A stretch of 64,000 nt of DNA, from contig NZ_SEON01000004.1 of assembly GCF_004152845.1 (NCBI RefSeq), forward strand, positions 1 through 64,000, given 5' to 3'. A model generated the notes under the pieces. The model did no database searches and was not told the DNA's origin. It saw nothing but the letters and a program-made list of their open reading frames with translations. Made by a program: the position numbers and the translations under genes. Origin of the DNA: Sphingobium fuliginis. GTDB taxonomy: Bacteria > Pseudomonadota > Alphaproteobacteria > Sphingomonadales > Sphingomonadaceae. This document shows positions 10,971 to 19,631 of the stretch, piece by piece. The stretch's first letter is position 1. Each line of letters begins with the position of its first letter.

Positions 10971-12275
10971 ATGGTTTACACCGACATCGCCAACCGCACC
11001 TATAATCATAATTGGCGGCTGGACCCCATCGTCCGCAGCCTGCTGGACACGGATTTCTACAAGCTGCTGATGCTCCAGATGATCCGCCACCTCTACCCGG
11101 AAGTGCAGGCGACCTTCAAGCTGATCAACCGCACGCAATCCGTGCGTCTGGCCGAGGTCATCGACGAGGGCGAATTGCGCGCGCAGCTCGACCATGCCCG
11201 GTCCGTGCGCTTCGGGAAGAAGGAACTGATCTGGCTGGCGGGCAACAGCTTTTATGGCGAGCGGCAGATGTTCAGCCCGGATTTCATCGCGTGGCTGGCC
11301 GATTTCCGTCTGCCCGACTATGACCTGCGCAAGGTCGACGGCCAATATGAACTGTGTTTCCACGGCCCCTGGACCCACAGCAGCATGTGGGAAATCCCGG
11401 CGCTGGCGATCATCAACGAATTGCGATCCCGCGCGGCGATGAAGGGACGGGGGCGGTTCGAACTGGACGTGCTCTACGCCCGCGCCAAGGCAAAGCTGTG
11501 GGAGAAGGTGGAGCGGCTGGCGCAACTGCCCGATCTCGTCATATCCGACTTCGGCACGCGGCGGCGGCACGGCTTCCTCTGGCAGCGCTGGTGCGTGGAG
11601 GCGCTGAAGGAACGGCTGGGCCGCCGGTTCATCGGATCGTCCAACGTGCTGCTGGCGATGGACGCCGATCTGGAGGCCATCGGCACCAACGCCCATGAGC
11701 TGCCGATGGTGCTGGCCGCCCTGGCCGAGGGGGATGAGGGGCTGGCCGCCGTCCCCTATCGCGTGCTGGAGGATTGGCGCAATCATTATGCCGGCAACCT
11801 GCTGGTCGTGCTGCCCGATGCCTTCGGCACGGCGGCGTTCCTGCGCCATGCGCCGGACTGGGTGGCGGACTGGACGGGCTTCCGCCCCGACAGCGCGCCG
11901 CCGATCGAGGCGGGTGAACGGATCATCCGCTGGTGGCGGGAAAAGGGACGCGATCCGCGGTCGAAGCTGCTGATCTTCTCCGACGGCATGGATGTCGACA
12001 GCATCGAGGCGACCTACCGGCATTTTGCCGGGCGGGTGCGGATGAGCTTTGGTTGGGGCACCAACCTCACCAATGATTTCAGGGGTTGCGCGCCCTTTGC
12101 CACGACCGGGCTCGATCCGATCTCGCTGGTGTGCAAGGTGGTGGAGGCCAATGGCCGCCCGGCGGTCAAGCTGTCCGACAACCCCGCCAAGGCGACAGGC
12201 GAGCCGGAGGAGATCGCCCGATATTTGCAGGTTTTCGGGGGAGAGGGACGTCTGGAGAAGGAAGTGGAGGTCTAA
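10971..12275 (+). CDS. pncB: nicotinate phosphoribosyltransferase
   Basis: A cytoplasmic NAD-salvage enzyme, 434 residues. It converts nicotinate plus PRPP (with ATP) to nicotinate mononucleotide. Family blocks are visible: the N-terminal [15 protein letters not shown], then [12 protein letters not shown], the catalytic-loop region [37 protein letters not shown] and [10 protein letters not shown]. The size fits the PncB class. A single gene 81 bases before the polyketide synthase, it may or may not share its transcript. The 10876-10896 palindrome may regulate it. Confidence 0.94.
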   Translation: MVYTDIANRTYNHNWRLDPIVRSLLDTDFYKLLMLQMIRHLYPEVQATFKLINRTQSVRLAEVIDEGELRAQLDHARSVRFGKKELIWLAGNSFYGERQMFSPDFIAWLADFRLPDYDLRKVDGQYELCFHGPWTHSSMWEIPALAIINELRSRAAMKGRGRFELDVLYARAKAKLWEKVERLAQLPDLVISDFGTRRRHGFLWQRWCVEALKERLGRRFIGSSNVLLAMDADLEAIGTNAHELPMVLAALAEGDEGLAAVPYRVLEDWRNHYAGNLLVVLPDAFGTAAFLRHAPDWVADWTGFRPDSAPPIEAGERIIRWWREKGRDPRSKLLIFSDGMDVDSIEATYRHFAGRVRMSFGWGTNLTNDFRGCAPFATTGLDPISLVCKVVEANGRPAVKLSDNPAKATGEPEEIARYLQVFGGEGRLEKEVEV

Positions 12276-12356
12276 GGGCGGCAGGGGCCAGGCTGCCGCG
12301 ATTGATCCTTTCCCCCCACCCGGACGTTCCACGAAGACAGGAGCCATGACGACCCG

Positions 12357-13421
12357 ATGACCGATACGCGCGCTCGCATCAACGCCATCGGGTGCGCCGT
12401 CCCCGCGCTGGACATGCATGCACCCTTCATTCGCTGGGCGACCGGCCAACTGGACGATCCGCGCGAGCGCCGGCTGTTCCAGCGCATGGCGGAGCGGTCC
12501 GGCATCGGGCATCGCTGGTGCGTGCTGCCGCCGACCGCCGAGGGCGGATCGCCGGTCGATCCCGGCGGCTTCTACGCGGGCGAAATGCCGCCGACCTCGC
12601 TGCGCATGCGCTGCTATGCCGATCATGCGCCCCGCCTGGCGATGGAGGCGATCGCGCGGTTGAGGGCGCAGGTGCCGCTCGACCGGATCAGCCATCTGGT
12701 GGTGGCGAGCTGCACCGGCTTCGTCGCCCCCGGCATCGACCAGATCATCGCCGAACGGCTGGGGCTGGAGGGGGTCGAGCGCACATTGGTCGGCTTCATG
12801 GGCTGCTATGCGGCGGTCGCGGCATTGCGGACGGCGCGGCACATCGTCCGGTCGGAACCCGATGCGCGGGTGCTGGTGGTGACGGTCGAACTGTCTTCCC
12901 TGCATTTCCAGCCGGAACGGCAGATCGAGCGGCTGCTGATGATGCTCCAGTTCGCGGACGGCGCCGCCGCCGCCCTGGTGACGGGGGAGGGCGCCGGCGT
13001 CGCGATCGACCGGCCCTTCTCGCTCAACCTCGCGGATTCGGCGGAACTGATCCGCTGGGACATAGGGGATAGCGGCTTCGTCATGCACCTGTCCGGAGAG
13101 GTGCCGGGGCGCATCCAGACGGCGCTGGGCGATCCCTCGGTGCGCCGCCGCCTGTGGGGAAGCGACGATATGGCCGGGATAGACCGATGGGCGGTGCACG
13201 CAGGCGGCCGGTCGATCCTGGACGCGGTGGAGCAGGGACTGGACCTTGGCCGCGATGCCCTGGCGCCGTCGCGGAGCGTGCTGGCGCGGTTCGGCAACAT
13301 GTCCTCCTCCACCCTGATGTTCATCCTGCACGACATGCTGGCGGACGCGGGGCGGGGGGTGGCGCTGGCCTTCGGACCGGGACTGGCGGCCGAAGGGTTC
13401 CGTTTCGAAGGGCTGGCATGA
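12357..13421 (+). CDS. type III polyketide synthase (chalcone/stilbene synthase family)
   Basis: Homodimeric ketosynthase that condenses malonyl-CoA onto an acyl-CoA starter, 354 residues. The catalytic triad is complete: C150 (GFMGCYAAVAALR), H281 (WAVHAGGRSILD) and N314 (FGNMSSSTL). The CTGF-PGID block is at 119-128. The start ATG at 12357 overlaps the stop of a four-codon mini-ORF (12346-12360), which carries the AGGAG, suggesting re-initiation. Its stop overlaps the next gene's ATG (13418-13421), so synthase and flavoprotein are coupled. Products of bacterial relatives include alkylpyrones and alkylresorcinols; the product here cannot be read from sequence. Confidence 0.93.
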   Translation: MTDTRARINAIGCAVPALDMHAPFIRWATGQLDDPRERRLFQRMAERSGIGHRWCVLPPTAEGGSPVDPGGFYAGEMPPTSLRMRCYADHAPRLAMEAIARLRAQVPLDRISHLVVASCTGFVAPGIDQIIAERLGLEGVERTLVGFMGCYAAVAALRTARHIVRSEPDARVLVVTVELSSLHFQPERQIERLLMMLQFADGAAAALVTGEGAGVAIDRPFSLNLADSAELIRWDIGDSGFVMHLSGEVPGRIQTALGDPSVRRRLWGSDDMAGIDRWAVHAGGRSILDAVEQGLDLGRDALAPSRSVLARFGNMSSSTLMFILHDMLADAGRGVALAFGPGLAAEGFRFEGLA

Positions 13422-14551
13422 CGGCGCGCCTGCCCGCTCTGGTCGTCGGTGGCGGACCGGCGGGCGCGGCGGCGGCGATCGCCCTGGCTCGGGCGGGGGC
13501 GCAGGTGCATCTCCTCGACCGCCGGAGCGGCCCGCATGATGGCGTGTGCGGCGGCTTCCTCGGCTGGGATGCGCTGGCGGCACTGGGCGATCTGGGTGTC
13601 GACGCGGTCGCGCTGGGCGCGCGGCCGATACGGCGGTTGCGGCTGGTGGCGGACGGCCGGCATCTGGAACTGCCGCTGCCCCATGTCGCGGCGGGGCTGT
13701 CGCGGCGGACGCTGGACGAAGCGCTGATGGCGCGCGCGGCGCGGGCGGGAGCCGTCGTTCAGCGGGGCCGGGCGGTGCGCGCCGCCGACCCGGCAGCGCG
13801 TTCGATCCGGTTCGACGATGGCGGGCAGTTGGCCGGCGACGCGCTGTTCCTGGCGACGGGCAAGCATGAATTGCGCGGGCTGGCCCGCGATCTCACCGGC
13901 CGTCGGGAACCGCCCTGCGTCGGGTTCCGCGCGACCCTGCCCGGCAGCGCGGACCTGACGGGCGTGATCGAGATGCACCTGTTCGACGGCGGCTATGCCG
14001 GCCTGCTGTTGCAGGAGGATGGCACCGCCAATCTCTGCCTTTCCGTTGCGCGGGACCGGCTGTCGGATGGCGTGCCCGCGCTGATGCAGGCGATCATGGC
14101 GGAGGCGCCTCATCTGGCCCGCCGCATGGCTGGAAAAATGCCGCCCTCTTTTGAGGCGATTGCCGGCGTGCCCTATGGCTGGCGCGCGGCGGCGAGCGTT
14201 CCGGGACTCTTCCGCATCGGGGATCAGGGCGCGGTGATCGCTTCCCTGGCCGGCGACGGCATCGCCATCGCGCTCCACAGCGGGACCAGCGCCGCGCAGG
14301 CCTATCTGCGGGGCGGACCGCAGGCGGCGATGGGCTGGCAGGACCAGTGGCGCCGCCGCAGCCGGCGGCCGCTGGCGATTGCCGAAGCCTTGCGCCACGG
14401 GGCGGCGGGACCATGGGGACGCGGGCTGCTGATGCGGCTGCTGGGCCTGATGCCGGGGCTCGGCGTTCAGGCCGCGCTGCTCACCCGCATATCCGCTCCA
14501 CGCACAGGCGGAAGGAAAAGCGCCTCACGATCCGCACATCGTCCAGGCTGA
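13418..14551 (+). CDS. FAD-dependent oxidoreductase, geranylgeranyl-reductase/hydroxylase-like
   Basis: A 377-residue flavoprotein. The N-terminal dinucleotide fold has GGGPAGAAAA (about 8-17), a second FAD motif lies around ALFLATGKHELRG, and the GD block is RIGDQGAVIASLAGDGIA (about 267-284). Coupling to the type III synthase by an ATGA overlap implies it oxidises or reduces the polyketide product. The last about 23 residues are basic and low in complexity and are read from DNA shared, on the other strand, with the methyltransferase 3' end (14481-14551). A lost stop codon may have lengthened this protein. Confidence 0.85.
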   Translation: MTARLPALVVGGGPAGAAAAIALARAGAQVHLLDRRSGPHDGVCGGFLGWDALAALGDLGVDAVALGARPIRRLRLVADGRHLELPLPHVAAGLSRRTLDEALMARAARAGAVVQRGRAVRAADPAARSIRFDDGGQLAGDALFLATGKHELRGLARDLTGRREPPCVGFRATLPGSADLTGVIEMHLFDGGYAGLLLQEDGTANLCLSVARDRLSDGVPALMQAIMAEAPHLARRMAGKMPPSFEAIAGVPYGWRAAASVPGLFRIGDQGAVIASLAGDGIAIALHSGTSAAQAYLRGGPQAAMGWQDQWRRRSRRPLAIAEALRHGAAGPWGRGLLMRLLGLMPGLGVQAALLTRISAPRTGGRKSASRSAHRPG

Positions 14552-15206
14552 TGCCCGCCTGGGGCAACAGCTCCGCCCAGTCGCCGGGGCGGAAGGACCG
14601 GGCAATGGACAGCCGGCCATCCTCCCGCACGATGCGGTGGACGCGTAGCAGGCGGGCGAGCAGCGGAAAGCCCCAATGGGCAAATCCATGCCGGTGCAGG
14701 TCGCAGATCAGCCAGCCCATCCGCGCCTCCGCCTCCATATGGCGCAGGAAGGTCATCAGTTGCGCATCCGTCATATGGTGCGTCACCTGGCTGGAGATGA
14801 TGAAGTCGAACCGCTCCGGCTGGTCCAGATAGTCGCCGGCCCGATAGTCGATGGCAAGTTCGGGCGGAGTCGCGTGGCGGGCCGCGGAAAGGCTCTTTTC
14901 ATTGAGGTCGACGCCGATCAGCTCGGCCTCTATCCCGCGCTTCCGGGCCCAGCGGGCGACCGCGCGCAGGACGTCGCCGTCTCCGAAACCGACATCGAGC
15001 AGGCGGAAATGCCGGGTCGAACCGACGGCGCGGTTGAGGAAGGCGATGGTGGGCCAGGCAGTGAAGGTCCAGCGGTTCACGCGGGCGAGGTCGTGCAGCA
15101 CCCGCTCATAGACGGCGGGGTCCAGGTCCGGCGCGTCCATCTGCTCTTCCTGCCGCGAACGGATCGAAAGGTCGGCCATATGCCCTCTCTTCTTCTCCTG
15201 CATCAT
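14481..15206 (-). CDS. class I SAM-dependent methyltransferase
   Basis: Up to 241 residues. The SAM-binding motif I is LLDVGFGDGDVLR, with the acidic D of motif II in IGVDLNE and a FDFIISSQVTHHM block for motif IV/post I. It converges on the flavoprotein and overlaps its last 71 bases. In many bacteria a methyltransferase accompanies a type III synthase and a flavoprotein, so it may methylate the same product; this is inferred from context. Start is uncertain: ATG 15206, or ATG 15179 preceded by GAGGG. Confidence 0.82.
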   Translation of the reverse strand: MMQEKKRGHMADLSIRSRQEEQMDAPDLDPAVYERVLHDLARVNRWTFTAWPTIAFLNRAVGSTRHFRLLDVGFGDGDVLRAVARWARKRGIEAELIGVDLNEKSLSAARHATPPELAIDYRAGDYLDQPERFDFIISSQVTHHMTDAQLMTFLRHMEAEARMGWLICDLHRHGFAHWGFPLLARLLRVHRIVREDGRLSIARSFRPGDWAELLPQAGISLDDVRIVRRFSFRLCVERICG

Positions 15207-15238
15207 AGCATATCTTCATGGGCATGGAGGTGCATGCC

Positions 15239-15640
15239 ATGGGATATTTCACCGCGCTCCTGATCATGGCGGCGGCGGCCTCGCCGCCGTCCGTCGAGGG
15301 CCGTTGGCTGACCGAGGACCGGAAGGGCGTGGTGCAGATCGCGCCGTGCGGCGGGCAGATGTGCGGTCGGATCGCGCAAGTGCTGGACAAGGGACCGGGC
15401 GTGCCGGCGACCGATGTCAACAATCCCGACCCCAAGTTGCGCGGGCAGCCGATATTGGGCCTGCTCACCCTTTGGGGTTTCCGCCGCGATGGCGCGATCT
15501 GGAAGGGCGGCCGCGCCTACGACCCGAAATCGGGGCGAAGCTACCGCGCGACATTGGGATTGAACGCGGACGGATCGCTCAGGCTGACGGGATGCGTGCT
15601 GTTCCTGTGCCAGTCGCAGCGCTGGACCCGGCTGCGCTAG
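15239..15640 (+). CDS. secreted DUF2147 family protein
   Basis: A 133-residue protein with a short signal-peptide-like N-terminus (MGYFTALLIMAAAAS), then a compact domain starting VEGRWLTED. The domain has the DUF2147 features ...GVVQIAPCGGQMCGRI, an NPDPKLRGQPILGL block and GRSYRATLGLNADGSLRLTGC. Cys pairs could form disulfides in the periplasm. Start 15239 is chosen because GGAGG lies 8 bases before it and the signal peptide then begins cleanly. Function of the family is unknown; it is divergent from the methyltransferase. Confidence 0.8.
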   Translation: MGYFTALLIMAAAASPPSVEGRWLTEDRKGVVQIAPCGGQMCGRIAQVLDKGPGVPATDVNNPDPKLRGQPILGLLTLWGFRRDGAIWKGGRAYDPKSGRSYRATLGLNADGSLRLTGCVLFLCQSQRWTRLR

Positions 15641-15687
15641 AGCACGCTGCGCTAAATCGGACGCAGGTCGCCATGGGCTGAATCCCC

Positions 15688-16545
15688 TCACACCCCAGGA
15701 CCGGCGCTGTCCTTCTCCCACAGGAAGATGCCGTAGCGCATCGCGCCGGTGCGCAGCGCCAGGATCAGGCGCGGCAGGCTGAGGATGAAGTCGCGGTTCC
15801 GGGTCCGGGGACTGAGCGCAAGGCTCCGCAGGGCAGGGTCGCGGATCATGGCCACCGCCAGCCGGCGCAGGCAGATCGTCCAGGTGCGGCGGACGCGGAC
15901 GCTGGCATCCTCATGGTCGCGCAGCGCGAACCCCGCTTGGGCGGCCAGCGCCTCATAATCCGCCCGGCTGCCCATGCCGGGAAGCCGCCCCTCCCGGCAA
16001 ATGGGTCGCAGCAGGTGGCGGACTTCCCATGGCCGCGCGCCTTCGCCCTCCAGCCAGGCGCAGACGACCAGCCGCCCGCCGGGCCGCAGCACCCGTGCCG
16101 CTTCCGTGAAGAAGCGGGCCTTGTCGACCATATGTTCGGAACTTTCGATCGCATAGGCGCCGTCGAAACCCGCATCGGGCAGATCATTGTGCAGCCAGTC
16201 CCGGCGCAGGCAGGTGAAGCGGGACGGCGCACGCGCGTCTGCCACCTTCTCCTGCGCGGAGGAGAGGGTGAGGCCCGTGACATGGACGTCGTGCCGGGCG
16301 ACGATCCGGGCGGCGGTGGCGCCATAGCCGCATCCTATGTCGCACAGCCTCTGTCCCGGTTCCGGCGCAAGCCGCGCCTCCACCTCCTCGACGAGCGCTT
16401 CGGCCGCTTCGGCGGGGCTCTCGCTCCCCGTCCGCCAATAGCCATGATGCACATGCTCGCCCCAGATCCGCCGGTAGGCGAGGTCCAGTTCGTCATAATG
16501 AACGGCGACGCCCGCCGCGGTAGAGGGCATATCCGGCACGATCAT
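15688..16545 (-). CDS. SAM-dependent methyltransferase, tocopherol/cyclopropane-synthase-like
   Basis: A 285-residue protein with an N-terminal block HYDELDLAYRRIWGEHVHHGYW typical of small-molecule methyltransferases related to gamma-tocopherol methyltransferase. Motif I is CDIGCGYGATA, followed by GLTLSSAQ and the post-motif FDGAYAIESSEHM and LRPGGRLVVC. The substrate is probably a lipid or aromatic compound. It stands alone between DUF2147 and the HD-GYP gene, on the minus strand; possible link to the polyketide locus 1 kb away is only positional. Confidence 0.85.
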   Translation of the reverse strand: MIVPDMPSTAAGVAVHYDELDLAYRRIWGEHVHHGYWRTGSESPAEAAEALVEEVEARLAPEPGQRLCDIGCGYGATAARIVARHDVHVTGLTLSSAQEKVADARAPSRFTCLRRDWLHNDLPDAGFDGAYAIESSEHMVDKARFFTEAARVLRPGGRLVVCAWLEGEGARPWEVRHLLRPICREGRLPGMGSRADYEALAAQAGFALRDHEDASVRVRRTWTICLRRLAVAMIRDPALRSLALSPRTRNRDFILSLPRLILALRTGAMRYGIFLWEKDSAGPGV

Positions 16546-16607
16546 GCCGCCTATATCCCTTGCCCGGCGGGCAGGCGCAACGAATTTTCAGGGCAGGGCC
16601 CCCGCCT

Positions 16608-17891
16608 TCATCCCGCCGCCGCGAGCAGCCTGGCGCTGAGCGCCGGCCATTCGGTCATGTCCCAACCCTCCGGCGTTTCGCGGGTCATGATCTGGTCCGC
16701 GCCGAAGCAGTTGGAAAGGTCTATGTCCTCCGCCTTCACGAAGCTGCGGTCGGAAAGCGAATAGAAGGGCCGCACCACCGGCAGCGTCAGGTCGTCGGCA
16801 TTCTGCTCGACCACGATCGCCAGCCGGTGCGAGCGCAGGCGGACCAGCGATCCGATGGGATAGATGCCGACCGCGCGCTGGAACGCCTGGAAGATTTCGG
16901 GGTCGTAGAGCGTCTGCGCCTCGTCCAGCATCAGCAGCGCGCGGGATGGGTCCTCGCCATGACGGTGGATGCGGTTGGACGTCATCGCGTCATAGGTGTC
17001 GCAGATCGCCGCCATGCGGGCGAACCGTCCGATCTCCTCGCCCTTCAGCCCATGGGGATAGCCGCTGCCGTCCAACCGCTCATGGTGATGGAGGCAGACG
17101 TCCAGCACGGCGTCCGGCATTTCGCCGCCCAGCGCCAGGAATTCATGCGCCAGCGTGGTGTGGCTCTTCACCACCTCCCATTCCTCCGGCGTCAGCGGAC
17201 TGTCCTTGTCCCAGGTTTCCTGCGGCACATGACCCATGCCGACGTCCATCAGCAATCCGGCAAGCCCGGCCTGCTGCACCTCTTCCGGAGAGAGGCGGAG
17301 CTGCTGCGCCAGGCTGATCATCAGCGCGCAGACCGACAGGGCGTGCAGATAGAGATATTCGCTGGTGTTCTTGAGCCGCGTCACTGCCATGAAGGCGTGG
17401 GGGTTGCGCTGGATGGAGCTGGAGATCTCATCGATCATCGTTTCCAGCCTGTTGAGCTTGATCGCATTGCCCAGTCGGGAATCGTCGAAGATCTTCTGCA
17501 TCGCGCGCACCGACTTGCGGGCGAGGCGGTTGGCATGAACCATCTCCGCCTTGGCCGGCAGCCTGTCCTTCGACAGCGGGTCGAACGGACGGCTGACGGG
17601 CGGCGGCGCCCCGCGCCGGGCAATGGTGGCGCCCGCGCGGCCGAACGGACGGTCACGCTGGTCGGCAGCCGGCGCGCGGGGCGGGGCGGGCGCTTCGCTG
17701 GGCTTCAGGTCAGCGCCGCGAGAGGTGTCGATCTGCACCCATTCGACCTTGCTCGCCTTCAACGTTTCCAGTTGTTCGGCATCCTCCAGCAGCATCCTGC
17801 TCTTCCAGAAGGGGTGGGCGAACCACGACCCTTCCATCTTGTGGAGGAACATGCCCAATTCGACATGCTCGGTACGAATTCTCTTCAACAT
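16608..17891 (-). CDS. HD-GYP domain c-di-GMP phosphodiesterase
   Basis: A 427-residue cytoplasmic protein. The N-terminal DUF3391-like region (MLKRIRTEHVELGMFLHKMEG) is followed by a Pro/Ala-rich linker around residues 60-120. The C-terminal HD-GYP phosphohydrolase has HD metal ligands in LMDVGMGHVP, a HTTLAHEF block and the signature HHHERLDGSGYPHGL. By family it degrades cyclic-di-GMP and lowers biofilm signalling. ATG 17891 is chosen by homology of the N-terminus, although no strong ribosome site is close; in-frame codons further upstream read through the dispersed repeat at 18013-18082. Confidence 0.9.
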   Translation of the reverse strand: MLKRIRTEHVELGMFLHKMEGSWFAHPFWKSRMLLEDAEQLETLKASKVEWVQIDTSRGADLKPSEAPAPPRAPAADQRDRPFGRAGATIARRGAPPPVSRPFDPLSKDRLPAKAEMVHANRLARKSVRAMQKIFDDSRLGNAIKLNRLETMIDEISSSIQRNPHAFMAVTRLKNTSEYLYLHALSVCALMISLAQQLRLSPEEVQQAGLAGLLMDVGMGHVPQETWDKDSPLTPEEWEVVKSHTTLAHEFLALGGEMPDAVLDVCLHHHERLDGSGYPHGLKGEEIGRFARMAAICDTYDAMTSNRIHRHGEDPSRALLMLDEAQTLYDPEIFQAFQRAVGIYPIGSLVRLRSHRLAIVVEQNADDLTLPVVRPFYSLSDRSFVKAEDIDLSNCFGADQIMTRETPEGWDMTEWPALSARLLAAAG

Positions 17892-18012
17892 GATGATGCG
17901 CGGCCCCGACTTGAAAGTCCCTCCTGTCCGATCCGAAGCGCGCGTTCCCGTCCCTGCCGGACTCCTCCCCCGGAGCATGTCGCGCTTCCATCGGACAATA
18001 TGGACTTTTAGA

Positions 18013-18082
18013 GCATCGTGCGGAAAAGCCTGTCCTGAGCCCTGTCGAAGGACGGGAACCGGTTTTCTGCCTAAAACGATGC
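18013..18082. repeat. dispersed 70-bp palindromic repeat, copy 1
   Basis: Bounded by GCATCGT and its complement ACGATGC, with an inner CCTGTCCTGAGCCCTGTCGAAGG segment and AACCGGTTTTCTGCC. A second, reverse-oriented copy is at 51302-51369 and is almost identical over its length. It lies upstream of the HD-GYP gene and downstream of nothing, in a 290-base non-coding gap. It resembles REP-like elements rather than an insertion sequence, as it has no coding capacity. Confidence 0.75.
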
Positions 18083-18181
18083 GACAACAGAAACTTGAAG
18101 CGCGCGGCCTGTGCCCGATACAAGGCAACGCGCTCCAGCGCGGCATTTCGCTCCCAAAGCCTTGCGGAAAGGTTAAATTTC

Positions 18182-19621
18182 CTATTGCCAGCCGAGGCCG
18201 AGCGCCTTTTGCAGGGCGATATAGTCCGCCGTCATCGCCGCCGTCCCCTGGGTCAGCGCCTGAGCCGCCGACAGGCTCTGCCGCTCCGCGTCGAGAAGCT
18301 GGATGCGGGTGGCCGTTCCCGCCTCGAAACGCTGGCGCATCAGCGCGGCGGCGCGCTCAGCCGAGGCCTTCGACCGGGCGGCGCTGGCGACGCTCAGCCG
18401 CCGCGCGCCAAAGCGGGAAAGCGCGTCCTCGCCGTCGCGCAGGGCATTGAGCACCGCCTGCCGATATTGCGCGGCCGCCTCGTCCCGGACGCCTTCGGCC
18501 TGTCCGACCCGGGCGGCGTTGCGGCCGAAATCGAGGAAGCTCCAGCTCAGGCGCGGCATGGCGATCGCCGCCAGCGTGTCGAGGTCGACCAGATCGCCCG
18601 GATCGGTGCCGCCGATGCCGATCAGGCCCATGAAGCTGAGGCTGGGAAAACGCGCGGCCTCCGCCACGCCGATCCTGGCGGTGGCGGCGGCGAACTGGCG
18701 CTCCGCCGCCCTGATGTCGGGACGGCGCCTGAGCAGCGCGGCGGGATCGCCGACCGCGACCTGCGCGGGAGGCAGCGGCACGGGCGCGGGCGCGGCCAGC
18801 ATGGCGTCGAGCGCGCCGGGCGCTTCCCCGGCCAGGGTGGCCAGCGCGTTCAGATAGGCGTCGCGCTCCGCACTCAGCGGGAGCAGCGCGGCGTCGCTCT
18901 GCTCCAGCTGGTTGCGCTGCTGTTCCACCTCCAGCGCGGAGGCGGTTCCCCCGGCGTGGCGCTGTTCCGTCAGGCGCAGCATCTCGCGCTGCCGGGCCGT
19001 GGCCTGCTGCGCCAGCGCGATACGCTGCTGCCGGTCGCGCAGATTGACATAGGCCTGGGCGATTTCGGCGGTCAGGCTGACCTGCGCGTCCGCGACATTG
19101 GCCTGCGCCGCCTCGACCTGGGCCCGTGCCGCCTCCACTCCCCGCCGCCGGCCACCCCACAGATCGACCTCCCAACTCGCGTCGAAGCCCAGATTGTAGA
19201 AATTGAGCGACTGGCTGTCGCCGCCATCGGAACTGTCTTCCTCCGAATTGCCGAGGTCGACGCCGGGCACGGTGGCATGGACGTAAAGGGCGGAGGCGTT
19301 GACATTGGGAAGGGCATTGGCGCGCTCCGTCCGCAGCGAGGCGCGGGCCTGCCGCACCCTTGCCTCCGCCACGGCCACGCCGGGATTGGCGGCCAGCGCC
19401 CGGCTTTCCAGCGCGTCCAGCACCGGGTCGCCCAGCGCCGTCCACCAGGCCGCGGCGGCAGGCGCCTGCGGGCCGGCGTCGGCGGGCGCCCTGACGAACT
19501 GCGCCGCCGGGCTGACCGGCCTGGCCGCTTCCGGCCCTTGATAATCCGGCCCGGCGGTGCAGGCGGCGAGCGCCAGCAGCGGGAGGATGGCCGGAGGAAG
19601 GACGGTCTGGGGGAAGCGCAT
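18182..19621 (-). CDS. NodT-family outer-membrane efflux lipoprotein
   Basis: The TolC-like outer-membrane channel of a tripartite efflux pump, 479 residues. A lipoprotein signal ends in LAAC (C21). Two repeats of coiled helices (QARASLRTERANALPNV; VGQAEGVRDEAAAQYRQAVL) and the block LLRRRPDIRAAERQFAAATARIG are characteristic of the NodT family. It is the last gene of the leftward emrA-emrB-nodT-like operon, 10 bases after the permease gene, and would form the exit duct across the outer membrane for the MFS pump. Confidence 0.93.
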   Translation of the reverse strand: MRFPQTVLPPAILPLLALAACTAGPDYQGPEAARPVSPAAQFVRAPADAGPQAPAAAAWWTALGDPVLDALESRALAANPGVAVAEARVRQARASLRTERANALPNVNASALYVHATVPGVDLGNSEEDSSDGGDSQSLNFYNLGFDASWEVDLWGGRRRGVEAARAQVEAAQANVADAQVSLTAEIAQAYVNLRDRQQRIALAQQATARQREMLRLTEQRHAGGTASALEVEQQRNQLEQSDAALLPLSAERDAYLNALATLAGEAPGALDAMLAAPAPVPLPPAQVAVGDPAALLRRRPDIRAAERQFAAATARIGVAEAARFPSLSFMGLIGIGGTDPGDLVDLDTLAAIAMPRLSWSFLDFGRNAARVGQAEGVRDEAAAQYRQAVLNALRDGEDALSRFGARRLSVASAARSKASAERAAALMRQRFEAGTATRIQLLDAERQSLSAAQALTQGTAAMTADYIALQKALGLGWQ

Positions 19622-19631
19622 GGAACCAGCC

